This document shows positions 1 to 8,570 of a DNA stretch of 64,000 nt, one piece after another. Source of the DNA: Neobacillus paridis (GTDB lineage: Bacteria > Bacillota > Bacilli > Bacillales > Cytobacillaceae); the NCBI RefSeq assembly GCF_016765675.1, contig NZ_JAESWB010000168.1:124001-188000 (forward strand). The letters are read 5' to 3'. Positions within the stretch are counted from its first letter, which is position 1; the number at the start of each line of letters is the position of its first letter. Below the pieces are notes generated by a model that did not search any database, was not told the origin of the DNA, and worked only from the letters and a program-made list of their open reading frames with translations. The position numbers and the translations under genes were made by a program.

Positions 1-1
1 T

Positions 2-790
2 AATAGATATATTGAGTGCAATTCAACCATTAACATAACAGACGGGTTAAATTTTACTGTTTTTAAGGAAATTACCGACAAAATCGAGATGCAGGAACAA
101 CTCCTAAAATCAGAAACCTTGAATGTAATCGGTGAACTTGCGGCAGGAATAGCCCATGAAATAAAGAATCCAATGACTGCTTTAAAAGGCTTTATCCAAT
201 TGCTTGAAGGCAGTATTAAGGCAAATCATGAGATGTATTATCAAGTAATAACCACGGAACTCGAGCGTATTGAATCGATTATTAATGAATTTTTGCTGTT
301 AGCCAAGCCTCAGTCAATTAAATTTCAAGAAAAAGATATCAATCAAATTATGCAGGAGACAGTTGGTTTACTATACGCCCATGCCGTCCTTCATAACGTA
401 CAGATTGATATTACATATGAAGAAGGGCCGATACTGGCTTTCTGCGAGCCCAACCAATTGAAAAAAGTGTTTATCAATTTAATTAAAAATGCAATTGAAG
501 TTATGCCGAATGGCGGAACCATCTCGATTACCGTTAAAAGAATTGAAAATAATCAAATCTATATTTCGATCAAGGATGAGGGGAGCGGAATCGCTAAGGA
601 AAAACTTAGTAAACTTGGTCAACCGTTCTATACAACGAAAGAAAAGGGAACAGGACTTGGTTTAATGGTGAGCTATAAAATTATTGAAGAACATAATGGA
701 ACAATAGTAATCGAAAGTGAAGAAGGAAAGGGCAGTATTTTTCATATTAAATTCCCACTAGATCCAACTAACGAAAAAAGCGGACGTTAA
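2..790 (+). CDS. Sporulation-type sensor histidine kinase, C-terminal part (5' end outside window)
   Basis: The reading frame is open to the left edge, so the gene starts upstream. The visible part begins in the end of a PAS domain (FKEITDKIE), followed by a HisKA dimerisation helix with the phospho-accepting histidine in AHEIKNPMTALKGF. The HATPase_c domain follows, with the N box (NLIKNAIEVMP), the G1 box (DEGSGI) and the G2 box (KGTGLGL). No membrane segment is visible in this part. A cytosolic PAS-HisKA-HATPase kinase beside a Spo0E-like phosphatase fits a phosphorelay kinase of the KinA/KinE/KinD group that feeds Spo0F and Spo0A. Which Kin orthologue it is cannot be decided without the N-terminal half. 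Confidence 0.9.
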   Translation, partial: NRYIECNSTINITDGLNFTVFKEITDKIEMQEQLLKSETLNVIGELAAGIAHEIKNPMTALKGFIQLLEGSIKANHEMYYQVITTELERIESIINEFLLLAKPQSIKFQEKDINQIMQETVGLLYAHAVLHNVQIDITYEEGPILAFCEPNQLKKVFINLIKNAIEVMPNGGTISITVKRIENNQIYISIKDEGSGIAKEKLSKLGQPFYTTKEKGTGLGLMVSYKIIEEHNGTIVIESEEGKGSIFHIKFPLDPTNEKSGR

Positions 791-835
791 AAATTAACCT
801 TTAGAAAAACAATAGTGTCTTGTACGGGTTCTAAG

Positions 836-864
836 GAAGAGGTGCTGAGGGCATCTCTTTTTTT
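836..864 (+). terminator. Intrinsic terminator of the kinase gene
   Basis: An 8-bp stem (AGAGGTGC with GCATCTCT, one G-U pair) has a short loop and is followed by a run of T. It lies about 50 bases after the kinase stop. Confidence 0.8.
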
Positions 865-1041
865 GATAGTTAATGTCGAAAAAAACATAAAATAGCTTAA
901 AGAATTTGTCGAAAAACGAAAGAAATAGAATGTTTTGTCTGCTTTTGCGAAGCTATTTACTTTTAGAAAAAATCTGTCATAATTCTTCAAGTAATCTAAT
1001 TTTTTGCGAATACAAAAGGAAAAAAAGAGGTAGGGATTAAA

Positions 1042-1284
1042 TTGTATAGATATAGTAATAGTCAAGCAGAAATGATCGAAGAGATAAAGGTGAAAAGAGA
1101 ACTAATGATTAAAAGTGCCAATACCTTTGGATTTACCAGTGACGAAACGATCAAATACAGCCAAGAACTGGATGAATTAATCAATAAATATCATAGGATG
1201 ATGGGACAAGCTGCAGAACCAGATGAAGAAGTAAAATTTGCGATTAAAAAATCCATTATGATTTGGCCAAAAGCACTAGTATGA
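1042..1284 (+). CDS. Spo0E-like aspartyl-phosphate phosphatase
   Basis: A protein of 80 residues with the Spo0E family signature SQELDELI in the second half of a predicted two-helix hairpin. Family members dephosphorylate Spo0A~P and delay sporulation. The gene lies just downstream of a phosphorelay-type kinase, so both arms of Spo0A control may be side by side here. The start is taken as TTG because an AGAGGTAGGGA ribosome-binding region precedes it. An ATG ten codons further in (MIEEIKVK) also fits the usual N-terminus of the family but has no obvious ribosome site. The stop codon overlaps the ATG of a 31-codon ORF (ATGA). Confidence 0.8.
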   Translation: MYRYSNSQAEMIEEIKVKRELMIKSANTFGFTSDETIKYSQELDELINKYHRMMGQAAEPDEEVKFAIKKSIMIWPKALV

Positions 1285-1376
1285 TTGAATGTACCATTAA
1301 TGTTTTTCAGAAAGATGTATTGAACGAACGCATACAATTTATCCGCGAGATCTATGCAGTAGTCAGGCCTTCGTAA
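1281..1376 (+). CDS. Possible translationally coupled 31-residue peptide
   Basis: The ATG overlaps the stop of the Spo0E-like gene by four bases (ATGA), an arrangement typical of translational coupling. The product is 31 residues, beginning MIECTINVFQ and ending AVVRPS, and its stop lies inside the left arm of a strong hairpin. I do not recognise it. It may be a regulatory peptide, the remnant of a longer gene, or chance. The support is the overlap only. Confidence 0.3.
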   Translation: MIECTINVFQKDVLNERIQFIREIYAVVRPS

Positions 1377-1409
1377 TAGATTCTTAGTCATTACCCATTA
1401 TGAAGGCCT
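1365..1409 (+). repeat. Inverted repeat / hairpin after the Spo0E-like gene
   Basis: AGGCCTTCGTAAT pairs with ATTATGAAGGCCT over 13 bp (one G-U pair) across a 19-base loop. There is no T run after it, so it is a weak terminator at best. It may stabilise the 3' end of the message. Confidence 0.6.
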
Positions 1410-1733
1410 TGTCAATTGCATAGCAAATTTCCCCTTTAGTTGACCTCAAAATACATAATATATCGAAATTACTACTCTTCTAAAATTTTATCGATAATTT
1501 TTTATATTATTGTGATTTTTATCATTGTTTATATCTTGATATTTTCTATATTTAAAATAGGAGAATTTTAGCATATTACGAAGCAATTTTTGCTTACAAC
1601 ATTAAAACGGCTGACATTGTTTATAAGGAGGTAATGCCTTTTCCCGGATGAAATAAAAAGAAATCTCTTTCCAGTGGTATATGCTTTTATAGCGACTCAT
1701 ATATCGTTAATAAAAGCTTTTTTAAACCTAATT
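1410..1733. other. Gene-free AT-rich stretch before etfB
   Basis: No convincing coding sequence is seen on either strand. A perfect Shine-Dalgarno sequence AAGGAGGT at about 1625 is followed after two bases by an ATG that opens only five codons (MPFPG), so it serves no obvious gene. An in-frame GTG upstream of etfB at 1674 has no ribosome site. The etfB promoter must lie here, but no clear -35/-10 pair could be chosen. Confidence 0.5.
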
Positions 1734-1748
1734 AAGCAAACGCTTACA
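1734..1748 (+). promoter_or_regulatory. Candidate CcpA site (cre) upstream of etfB
   Basis: The sequence AAGCAAACGCTTACA matches the cre consensus WTGNAANCGNWNNCW at all but the second position and sits about 30 bases before the etfB start. This suggests carbon catabolite repression of the etf-fix operon. It rests on consensus match only. Confidence 0.55.
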
Positions 1749-1778
1749 CCTATTTATCTCTTAGAGGGAGGGAAGTTT

Positions 1779-2603
1779 ATGCACATCGTCGTATGTGTCA
1801 AACAAGTACCGGATACAAAAATCATCAAAATTAATCCTAAAACAAACACACTTGACCGCCGCAGTGCTCCAGCCATCTTGAATCCTTACGATGCTCATGC
1901 CGTTCAAGAGGCAGTAAAAATTAAGAGGAAAACCGGTGGTACGATTACGGTACTGTCAATGGGACCGCCACAGGCAACTGCCGTCATTAAGAAAAGTATT
2001 GAGATTGGGGCTGACCGCGGGGTGTTATTAACCGACCGTGCCTTTGCAGGTGCCGATACTCTCGCAACAAGTTATGCCTTATCGAAAGCGCTGGAACGGA
2101 TTAATATGGATCTGCCAATTGATCTGGTCATTTGCGGTAAGCATGCTATTGATGGTGATACAGGACAAGTTGGACCGGGCATTGCGCGGCGCATGGATAT
2201 TCCACCGATTACAAGCGTTATTGAAGTAACAGAAGTTAATCAAGAGGAAAAAACGGTTTTAATTAAAAGAAAATTAACCAGTGGTTATGAACTCATACAG
2301 TCTGAGATGCCCTGCCTGTTAACCGTTGAAAAGGAAATAAATGATATTGAATATTCCCCCATGCCGAATATGATAAAAGCAGCAAGGTACGAACCGATTA
2401 TCTGGTCGGTTAATGACTTGGAAAATGTCGACCGCACTCAGCTTGGACTGAAAGGCTCACCAACCATTGTAGGTAAAATGTTTACACCTCCACGTCCTGA
2501 AGGCGGCAAAAAACTGGAAGGATCTGTATCTGAACAAGTAAGTCAGTTAATGGAAATCTTGATGGAGAAAAAAGACTTATTTACGTTAACGTCATCAAGG
2601 TAA
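1779..2603 (+). CDS. etfB: Electron transfer flavoprotein beta subunit (EtfB/FixA)
   Basis: A protein of 274 residues, the usual EtfB length. It starts MHIVVCVKQVPDT, the family N-terminus, after the ribosome site GAGGGAGGG. The nucleotide/FAD-binding signature DGDTGQVGPGIA lies in the middle. EtfB carries the electron-entry flavin (or AMP) and pairs with EtfA. It is first in a four-gene operon with etfA, fixC and fixX, the context of the EtfABCX/FixABCX group. In characterised members of that group, NADH electrons are split between quinone and ferredoxin or flavodoxin. Whether this one bifurcates or simply passes electrons to quinone cannot be read from the motif alone. A cre lies just upstream. 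Confidence 0.93.
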   Translation: MHIVVCVKQVPDTKIIKINPKTNTLDRRSAPAILNPYDAHAVQEAVKIKRKTGGTITVLSMGPPQATAVIKKSIEIGADRGVLLTDRAFAGADTLATSYALSKALERINMDLPIDLVICGKHAIDGDTGQVGPGIARRMDIPPITSVIEVTEVNQEEKTVLIKRKLTSGYELIQSEMPCLLTVEKEINDIEYSPMPNMIKAARYEPIIWSVNDLENVDRTQLGLKGSPTIVGKMFTPPRPEGGKKLEGSVSEQVSQLMEILMEKKDLFTLTSSR

Positions 2604-2646
2604 AAGGTTAGTTTAGAAAAAGCCATGTTTTTTAGGAGGAGTATAC

Positions 2647-3678
2647 GTGAATTTAGACGATTACCGTGGAGTCTGGGTATTCATCGAACAAAATGATGGT
2701 AAGATTGAAGGGGTCTCATTTGAATTGCTTGGTGCCGGCAGAAAGCTTGCCGATAAATTAGATGTTCCCTTAGCCGGCTTTTTGCTTGGAGACGGGATCA
2801 AATCATTGGCTAACCAGACAATAGCTTATGGGGCTGATCAAGTATATGTTATCGATCATCCGGTATTAAAACATTATCGGACTGAATCGTATATGAAAGG
2901 TGTCATTTACCTTGCGCAAACCTACAAGCCGGAAATCATTCTTTATGGGGCAACGCCAAATGGGAAGGACTTGGCAAGTGCTGTTGCCACCGATTTAAGC
3001 ACCGGTTTAACAGCCGATACGACAATGCTCGATGCCGATGTCGAAAAACGGCTGCTTGAGGCCAGCAGACCAGCATTTGGCGGAAATATCATGGCCACCA
3101 TTCTATGCAAAAAGCACCGCCCACAAATGGCGACTGTCAGACCGAAAGTGATGAAAGCATTAGCGCCCGATTATGAAAGATCCGGTCAAGTCATTGAAGA
3201 GAAAATCTCACTGAAAGAAGAAGAAATGCGGACAAAAGTACTACAAATTGTGAATGACGTAACAAAAAAGACGAATTTAGCGGATGCCCATGTCATTGTT
3301 TGCGGTGGAAAAGGAATGGGCGATTTGCAAAACTTTCAGCTCATTCATGAATTGGCGGAAACCATTGGGGCCAGTGTTGGCGGTACACGCGATGTTGTTG
3401 AGGCCGGATGGCTGCCGCATGAACAGCAAATTGGTCAAACCGGGGAAACCGTAACACCTAAAATCTATTTTGCGATTGGTGTATCGGGAGCGATTCAGCA
3501 CGTTGTCGGGATGAAAAACTCTGAATTGATTATCGCAATTAATAAGGATCCTAATGCACCGATTTTTGATGTTGCCACATATGGAATTGTTGGAGATGCG
3601 ATGGAGATTGTTCCTCAATTAATTGCACAATTTAAAAGCTTGAGGACGGAAAAAGGCGGTGAAGTAAGCTATGCCTGA
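2647..3678 (+). CDS. etfA: Electron transfer flavoprotein alpha subunit (EtfA/FixB)
   Basis: A protein of 343 residues starting at GTG after a strong AGGAGG. The N-terminal half is the ETF alpha/beta fold. The C-terminal half carries the conserved FAD-binding domain, seen in GGTRDVVEAGWLP, QIGQTGETVTPKIY, GVSGAIQH and INKDPNAPIFDVATYGIVGD. There is no N-terminal ferredoxin domain, unlike some anaerobe FixB proteins. It forms the ETF heterodimer with the preceding gene product. The last eight bases overlap the start of fixC, so translation of the two is probably coupled. Confidence 0.93.
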   Translation: MNLDDYRGVWVFIEQNDGKIEGVSFELLGAGRKLADKLDVPLAGFLLGDGIKSLANQTIAYGADQVYVIDHPVLKHYRTESYMKGVIYLAQTYKPEIILYGATPNGKDLASAVATDLSTGLTADTTMLDADVEKRLLEASRPAFGGNIMATILCKKHRPQMATVRPKVMKALAPDYERSGQVIEEKISLKEEEMRTKVLQIVNDVTKKTNLADAHVIVCGGKGMGDLQNFQLIHELAETIGASVGGTRDVVEAGWLPHEQQIGQTGETVTPKIYFAIGVSGAIQHVVGMKNSELIIAINKDPNAPIFDVATYGIVGDAMEIVPQLIAQFKSLRTEKGGEVSYA

Positions 3679-4966
3679 AAAATTTGATGTAATCGTTGTT
3701 GGCGCAGGACCGGCCGGTACAGCATGTGCACTTACCTGTGCACGGAATGGCTTAAATGTCTTGCTCATTGAAAGAGGAGAATACCCAGGGGCTAAAAACG
3801 TAATGGGCGGGGTATTATACCGCCAGCAATTGGAAGACCTGATACCGGAATTTTGGAAAGAAGCGCCGCTGGAAAGACCGGTGATTGAACAACGTTTCTG
3901 GATGATGGATAAAGAATCAGTCATTTCGTTTGGGTATAAAGGACTTGAGTGGGCTGTAGAGCCATATAATAATTTTACTGTTTTACGGGCGAAATTTGAT
4001 CAATGGTTTGCTCAAAAGGCTGTAGAGGCGGGTGCGCTGCTCATAAATGAAACGGTTGTCACAGAATGTCTGGTTGAAAACGGCAAGGTTGTCGGCGTAC
4101 GCACGGACCGGCCAGATGGTGAGGTGTTTGCTGATGTTGTCGTTCTCGCTGATGGCGTAAACTCTCTGTTATCCAAGCAATTAGGGTTTCATAAAGAATT
4201 TCGCCCGGATGAAGTAGCCCTGACGGTCATGGAAGTGATCAATCTGCCAAAGGACAAAATCAATGATCGCTTTAACTTGGAAGATAATCAAGGGTGTACG
4301 ATCGAAATATTCGGTGACTCCACAAAAGGGAACCTGGGAACCGCTTTTCTTTATACCAATAAAGAAAGTCTCAATATCGGTGTGGGAACAACGCTATCAA
4401 GTATGATTAAAGCAAAGCTAAAACCTTATGAATTGCTGGACTATTTGAAAAATCATCCGATGGTAAAGCCATTGGTTGCAGGCGGAGAATCGGCTGAGTA
4501 CCTAGCCCACTTAATTCCGGAAGGTGGATTGCGCTCTGTTCCGAAAGTGGCCGGAAATGGTGTGGTCGTCGTCGGAGATGCGGCACAACTGGTAAATGCG
4601 ATCCATCGTGAAGGTTCGAACATGGCAATGCATTCCGGACTATTAGCCGCTGAGGCGGTAATCGAAGCGAAAAAACGTGGAGACTTTAGTGAGACCAGTT
4701 TAAACAGTTATCGAGAAGCACTATATAATAGTTTTATTATTAAAGATTTAGAGAAATATAAGGATGCCGCTCATACGTTTGAAAAGTACCCGCAATATTT
4801 TAAAGAGTACTTACCAATGATGAATCGGGCTGCCAGCAAATTCTTCACGGTTGACGGGACACCAAAACGCGATAAACAAAAGGAAATTATTAAGAGTGTG
4901 ACAGCGGAAAGAGGAACTTTAAGGGTAATACAAGATCTTTATCGCGCGTGGAAGGCGGTGAAATAA
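3671..4966 (+). CDS. fixC: FixC-type FAD oxidoreductase (ETF:quinone oxidoreductase)
   Basis: A protein of 431 residues with the Rossmann FAD motif VVGAGPAGTACALTCARNG at residues 8-26 and a second FAD contact, GVVVVGDAAQLVNAIHREG, around residues 295-315. It belongs to the geranylgeranyl-reductase/ETF-QO family and lacks the C-terminal ferredoxin domain of long ETF-QO enzymes. That domain is supplied by the next gene, as in FixC-FixX pairs. It takes electrons from the EtfBA dimer and delivers them to membrane quinone. It overlaps etfA by eight bases, and fixX starts directly after its stop codon. Confidence 0.92.
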   Translation: MPEKFDVIVVGAGPAGTACALTCARNGLNVLLIERGEYPGAKNVMGGVLYRQQLEDLIPEFWKEAPLERPVIEQRFWMMDKESVISFGYKGLEWAVEPYNNFTVLRAKFDQWFAQKAVEAGALLINETVVTECLVENGKVVGVRTDRPDGEVFADVVVLADGVNSLLSKQLGFHKEFRPDEVALTVMEVINLPKDKINDRFNLEDNQGCTIEIFGDSTKGNLGTAFLYTNKESLNIGVGTTLSSMIKAKLKPYELLDYLKNHPMVKPLVAGGESAEYLAHLIPEGGLRSVPKVAGNGVVVVGDAAQLVNAIHREGSNMAMHSGLLAAEAVIEAKKRGDFSETSLNSYREALYNSFIIKDLEKYKDAAHTFEKYPQYFKEYLPMMNRAASKFFTVDGTPKRDKQKEIIKSVTAERGTLRVIQDLYRAWKAVK

Positions 4967-5251
4967 ATGTCAACGAAGAATATTGAAGAAAAACAGTATC
5001 TTCTACGATTCAAGTGTGATACGAAGTCTCATTTAACTGTACTTGATCATGACATTTGCATGACTAAATGCCCAGATAAAATTTGTACCATCTTTTGTCC
5101 TGCTGAAGTTTATAAATGGGAAGGTACGCGGATGCAGGTCGGCTATGAAGGCTGCCACGAATGCGGCAGCTGTCGGATCGGCTGTCCATACCAGAACATT
5201 AAATGGGAATATCCCAAGGGTGGACATGGAATCGTGTTCCGGTTGGCATAA
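4967..5251 (+). CDS. fixX: FixX ferredoxin-like protein
   Basis: A protein of 94 residues with an irregular cysteine set in CMTKCPDKICTIFCP and a classical CHECGSCRIGCP motif, consistent with a 4Fe-4S site as in FixX and the C-terminal domain of ETF-QO. The ATG immediately follows the fixC stop, so this is the last gene of a tight operon. No nitrogenase gene is visible in the window, so the role is more likely fatty-acid, carnitine or amino-acid oxidation, or supply of low-potential electrons to an enzyme elsewhere. Confidence 0.92.
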   Translation: MSTKNIEEKQYLLRFKCDTKSHLTVLDHDICMTKCPDKICTIFCPAEVYKWEGTRMQVGYEGCHECGSCRIGCPYQNIKWEYPKGGHGIVFRLA

Positions 5252-5281
5252 TGCTAGTTTTTATCTACTCATTTGCTTATC

Positions 5282-5315
5282 AAAGAACTCGTCAAAATGA
5301 CGAGTTCTTTATTTT
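5282..5315 (+). terminator. Terminator of etfBA-fixCX
   Basis: A perfect 13-bp stem (AAAGAACTCGTCA with TGACGAGTTCTTT), a three-base loop and a following T-rich tail. Confidence 0.9.
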
Positions 5316-5486
5316 AGGTGTGCTTTGTTTAAATTTTCATAAATAGTTCAAATACCCATTCAATGATTGAAATTGCCATATGTTAAAATTAATTTGGCCT
5401 ATCTATGTCTTGATAAGTAGTGTTTTTTCCAGCAACATTTTTATTACTCTGAATTTCAAATCAAGTAGAGAGGAGTAAATAAAATA

Positions 5487-8400
5487 ATGGAGAAAATCAT
5501 CGTTCATTTTTTTGGTAACTATAGGACAACTGTCGATAATAAAAGAATAATTTTTCCCTATGGAAAAGCGGAAGCGCTTTTTTATTATTTGGTTGTTAAT
5601 AAATATGCTTCAAGAGACCAGTTGGCCAATTTACTATGGGCTGATATGGAAGATAAAATTGCTAAAAAGAATTTAAGAAACGCCTTGTATACTTTGAAGA
5701 AGCTGTTTAAAGATATAGAGGTATTTTCTTATAATGGACTTTCTGCCGTATGTTTGAATCCCGATGTAATAATTGAATCGGATTATGATGAGTTTATTCA
5801 GAATGATCACAATGTCGAAGTATTTAAAGGTGAATTTTTACAGGGGATGACCGTAAAAGATGCTGTTGAGTTTGAACGGTGGATGTATAAGGTTAGGGAT
5901 GAATGTAATTTTATTTATAGCGAGCGACTATGGAATCAGTTAACTGAACATAAACAAAATAAAAATTACTTTCAACTAGAAAATATTTGCCGGAAGATTA
6001 TCGAGTTAGACGAATATGATGAAAGTGGTTATATTGAATTGATGAATTGTTATAAAGAACAGCAAAAATACTCGAATGCGATTGTTATTTATAATGACTT
6101 GTCAGATTTACTACTCCGTGAATTAGATATTGCCCCCAACGATGAAACTCAAAAAGTTTACAATGAAATCCTTGATTTAATGAATGAAAGAGAAAAAGTT
6201 AAAATCTCCCAAAAATTCTTTATTGGCCGAGACCAAGAAAAAAGACTATTAAAAAATATCTACGATAGTTTTATTAAAAATGAACCTTATCATTCCATTT
6301 TGATTCGTAGTGCCATGGGTGTCGGGAAAACACGCTTAAAAGAGTATTTTGTAACAGAAATAACAAATAAAACTGTGAATATCGTGGAAGCCAACTGTTA
6401 TAAATTTGAAGAAAATTATGTTTTGCGGCCATGGAAAACCATTTTAGTCAATATTTTAAAAGTGGTTAAAGCAGAAAAAATGACATTACCACTTTCTTTA
6501 TTGGACGTACTTGGAACTTTTGCTCCCGAATTTGAAAGTTATAAGAAAGAATTGCTTAATAGACCAACGCATGACAGTGAAGCACATAAATTGTTTGAAA
6601 TTGAAGACGTGATTGTTGAAGTACTGAAAGTTGTCTCGAGTCGAAAAAAGTTAATACTGGTCTTTGAAGATATTCATTGGATGGATGCAAGGAGTATGCG
6701 TCTATTGGATAGTTTGCTGGTAAATGATGAAATGAATAATTGTTTATTCTTTTTAACAACAAGAAATGAAATGAATTCTGAACTGGAAAAATTCCTTGTT
6801 TATATCAATCATTATGCAAAAGTGAAAATGATCGAACTTAACGCTTTTAATGAAGATGAAGTAAAAAGATTTATAGATCGGGCATTGCCACAAGAAAAAA
6901 TTACCCGTAATTTGTTGGAAGAAATATATCATGAAACGGAAGGAAATGCCTTTTTCTTAACTGAATATATCCATGCCATCATGAATCATCAGTCTAATGA
7001 TGGGCTGACACCGCGAATGCAGGATGTACTGAAGTTTAGGTTCATTGACTTAAATGAGATTGAAAAAAAATTAGTAGAAATTGCTTCACTCTTCTATGAT
7101 GAGGTTTCTATTTCTGTTTTAAAGGAGTTTATCGATTTAGATGAATTGGAAATTATTGAAGTCGCCGAAGGATTGGTTGAGAAAGGATTTTTAAAGGAAA
7201 TAACGTATCAGCGGGATATTTGTTATTCATTTGTCCATCAAAAATTACGGGAGTTTCAATATATGCAAATTCCCACTGGTAAAAAAAGGATATTGCATAA
7301 CCGCATTGGAAAATTGCTTGAATGTAATTTAAAGAATAATTTGAGTGACAATAATATATATCATAAACTTATTTATCATTTTGAAAGGGCTTGCAATGAT
7401 ATTGAATTATTAAGATATAGAATAAAAAGCTTGAGTACGTTTCTTAATTTTATTCATGAACGTTTTCCAACAATAAATTTCGATAATGAGTCTTTTAGTA
7501 AGTTGTATATTGGGGAAGAACATATCGAGCAAAACTTAACGAGTTTAATGGCTCTGCTCGAAAAGGTTAAGGACGACTTTCCTTTAAATGAGGAAATTCC
7601 AATCTTTGAAATGAATGTGTTGTTTTTAAATGGTCGATTTAATATTCGCAGAGGCTACTATGAGAGAGGTTTAATCGAGATCGAGCAGGTTATTAAATTG
7701 GCTGCCAAATTAAAGCAATATGATTTTGTGTTAAAAGGTTATGAACAAAAAATTATTTATGCCATTCAAACTTGTGATACGAAAGTACTGGGACAGGTAT
7801 TGGCGCAGGCAGAACCGATAATGCAACAAAACTCTACAGAAAAATATAAAAATGGGATTTGGCTCCGATATTGGGGGATGTATGAGTTTTTAAAGAGGAA
7901 TTTCAAACAAGCAGAAGAATATTTCCGTGAAAGTATCTCGATTCATACACAGGATATCGAAACATATGAGAAATATCGCTTGAATATAGCTGCTTGTTAT
8001 CGTAATATCGGTGTTATTCGCATGGAACATGGAGATTATGCAGGAGCTCTCCATTATTTTGAGAGAGCAATTTCTATTTGCGATGAAAAAAATTTATGGA
8101 TTAGCCTCTCCTTATTTAAAACAAATGCCGGTGTAGCGTGTTATTATTTGAAGGATTACTCGCAAGCGAAAGAGCACTTGCAAAGCGCATTAAGTATTTA
8201 CAATAAGCTAGCTTATAATTTAAGTCAGCCAATTGCTGAAATATATATGTGTTTATTACTTTTAATGGAAAAAGATTATCAAAACGCTTTATCTTATTTA
8301 ATGAAAGCAGAGGAACATGCACAAATACTGCGGAATCCGCAAGAATTAATCAGTCTTCTTGAACTGAAGAAATCAATTGTAAATGCAATGGAAACGGATA

Positions 8401-8504
8401 AAGGGCTATTTAATACCTTCGAAAAATATTTATCTGACTTTGATTGTGCAACATGTGAAGAGAAAAAAAGAAAATTAATGGAGCAGCCCTCTTTGGTTAG
8501 CTAG
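5487..8504 (+). CDS. Large SARP/BTAD-type transcriptional regulator with AAA ATPase and TPR domains
   Basis: A protein of 1005 residues. The first ~90 residues form an OmpR-like winged helix typical of SARP regulators. A bacterial transcriptional activation domain follows to about residue 230 (GEFLQGM, then helical repeats). An AAA/STAND ATPase module has the P-loop SAMGVGKTRL near residue 278 and Walker B LILVFEDIHW near residue 393. The C-terminal third is helical and reads as TPR repeats (NIGVIRMEHGDYAGALHYFERA). There is no LuxR helix-turn-helix at the C-terminus. The gene is closed by its own terminator and faces the one-carbon island, of which it is the likely pathway-specific activator. 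The effector is unknown. AGAGGAG lies rather far (11 bases) from the start. Confidence 0.85.
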   Translation: MEKIIVHFFGNYRTTVDNKRIIFPYGKAEALFYYLVVNKYASRDQLANLLWADMEDKIAKKNLRNALYTLKKLFKDIEVFSYNGLSAVCLNPDVIIESDYDEFIQNDHNVEVFKGEFLQGMTVKDAVEFERWMYKVRDECNFIYSERLWNQLTEHKQNKNYFQLENICRKIIELDEYDESGYIELMNCYKEQQKYSNAIVIYNDLSDLLLRELDIAPNDETQKVYNEILDLMNEREKVKISQKFFIGRDQEKRLLKNIYDSFIKNEPYHSILIRSAMGVGKTRLKEYFVTEITNKTVNIVEANCYKFEENYVLRPWKTILVNILKVVKAEKMTLPLSLLDVLGTFAPEFESYKKELLNRPTHDSEAHKLFEIEDVIVEVLKVVSSRKKLILVFEDIHWMDARSMRLLDSLLVNDEMNNCLFFLTTRNEMNSELEKFLVYINHYAKVKMIELNAFNEDEVKRFIDRALPQEKITRNLLEEIYHETEGNAFFLTEYIHAIMNHQSNDGLTPRMQDVLKFRFIDLNEIEKKLVEIASLFYDEVSISVLKEFIDLDELEIIEVAEGLVEKGFLKEITYQRDICYSFVHQKLREFQYMQIPTGKKRILHNRIGKLLECNLKNNLSDNNIYHKLIYHFERACNDIELLRYRIKSLSTFLNFIHERFPTINFDNESFSKLYIGEEHIEQNLTSLMALLEKVKDDFPLNEEIPIFEMNVLFLNGRFNIRRGYYERGLIEIEQVIKLAAKLKQYDFVLKGYEQKIIYAIQTCDTKVLGQVLAQAEPIMQQNSTEKYKNGIWLRYWGMYEFLKRNFKQAEEYFRESISIHTQDIETYEKYRLNIAACYRNIGVIRMEHGDYAGALHYFERAISICDEKNLWISLSLFKTNAGVACYYLKDYSQAKEHLQSALSIYNKLAYNLSQPIAEIYMCLLLLMEKDYQNALSYLMKAEEHAQILRNPQELISLLELKKSIVNAMETDKGLFNTFEKYLSDFDCATCEEKKRKLMEQPSLVS

Positions 8505-8519
8505 AAGCAGGGATGCATC

Positions 8520-8556
8520 AAGCCTTAAATCAACGGATTTAAGGCTTATTTTTTTT
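8520..8556 (+). terminator. Terminator of the large regulator gene
   Basis: A 12-bp perfect stem (AAGCCTTAAATC with GATTTAAGGCTT) with a four-base loop, then eight consecutive T within the tail. Confidence 0.9.
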
Positions 8557-8570
8557 CTTGGCATCCTTTT

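Noticed and set aside
787..1065. Minus-strand frame of 92 codons between the kinase and Spo0E-like genes
   Set aside because: No ribosome site, low-complexity Phe/Leu-rich product typical of AT-rich non-coding sequence, and it crosses the terminator of the kinase gene.
1674..1778. GTG-started N-terminal extension of etfB
   Set aside because: No ribosome site at the GTG. The ATG at 1779 has GAGGGAGGG and gives the standard EtfB N-terminus, and the extension would contain the cre.
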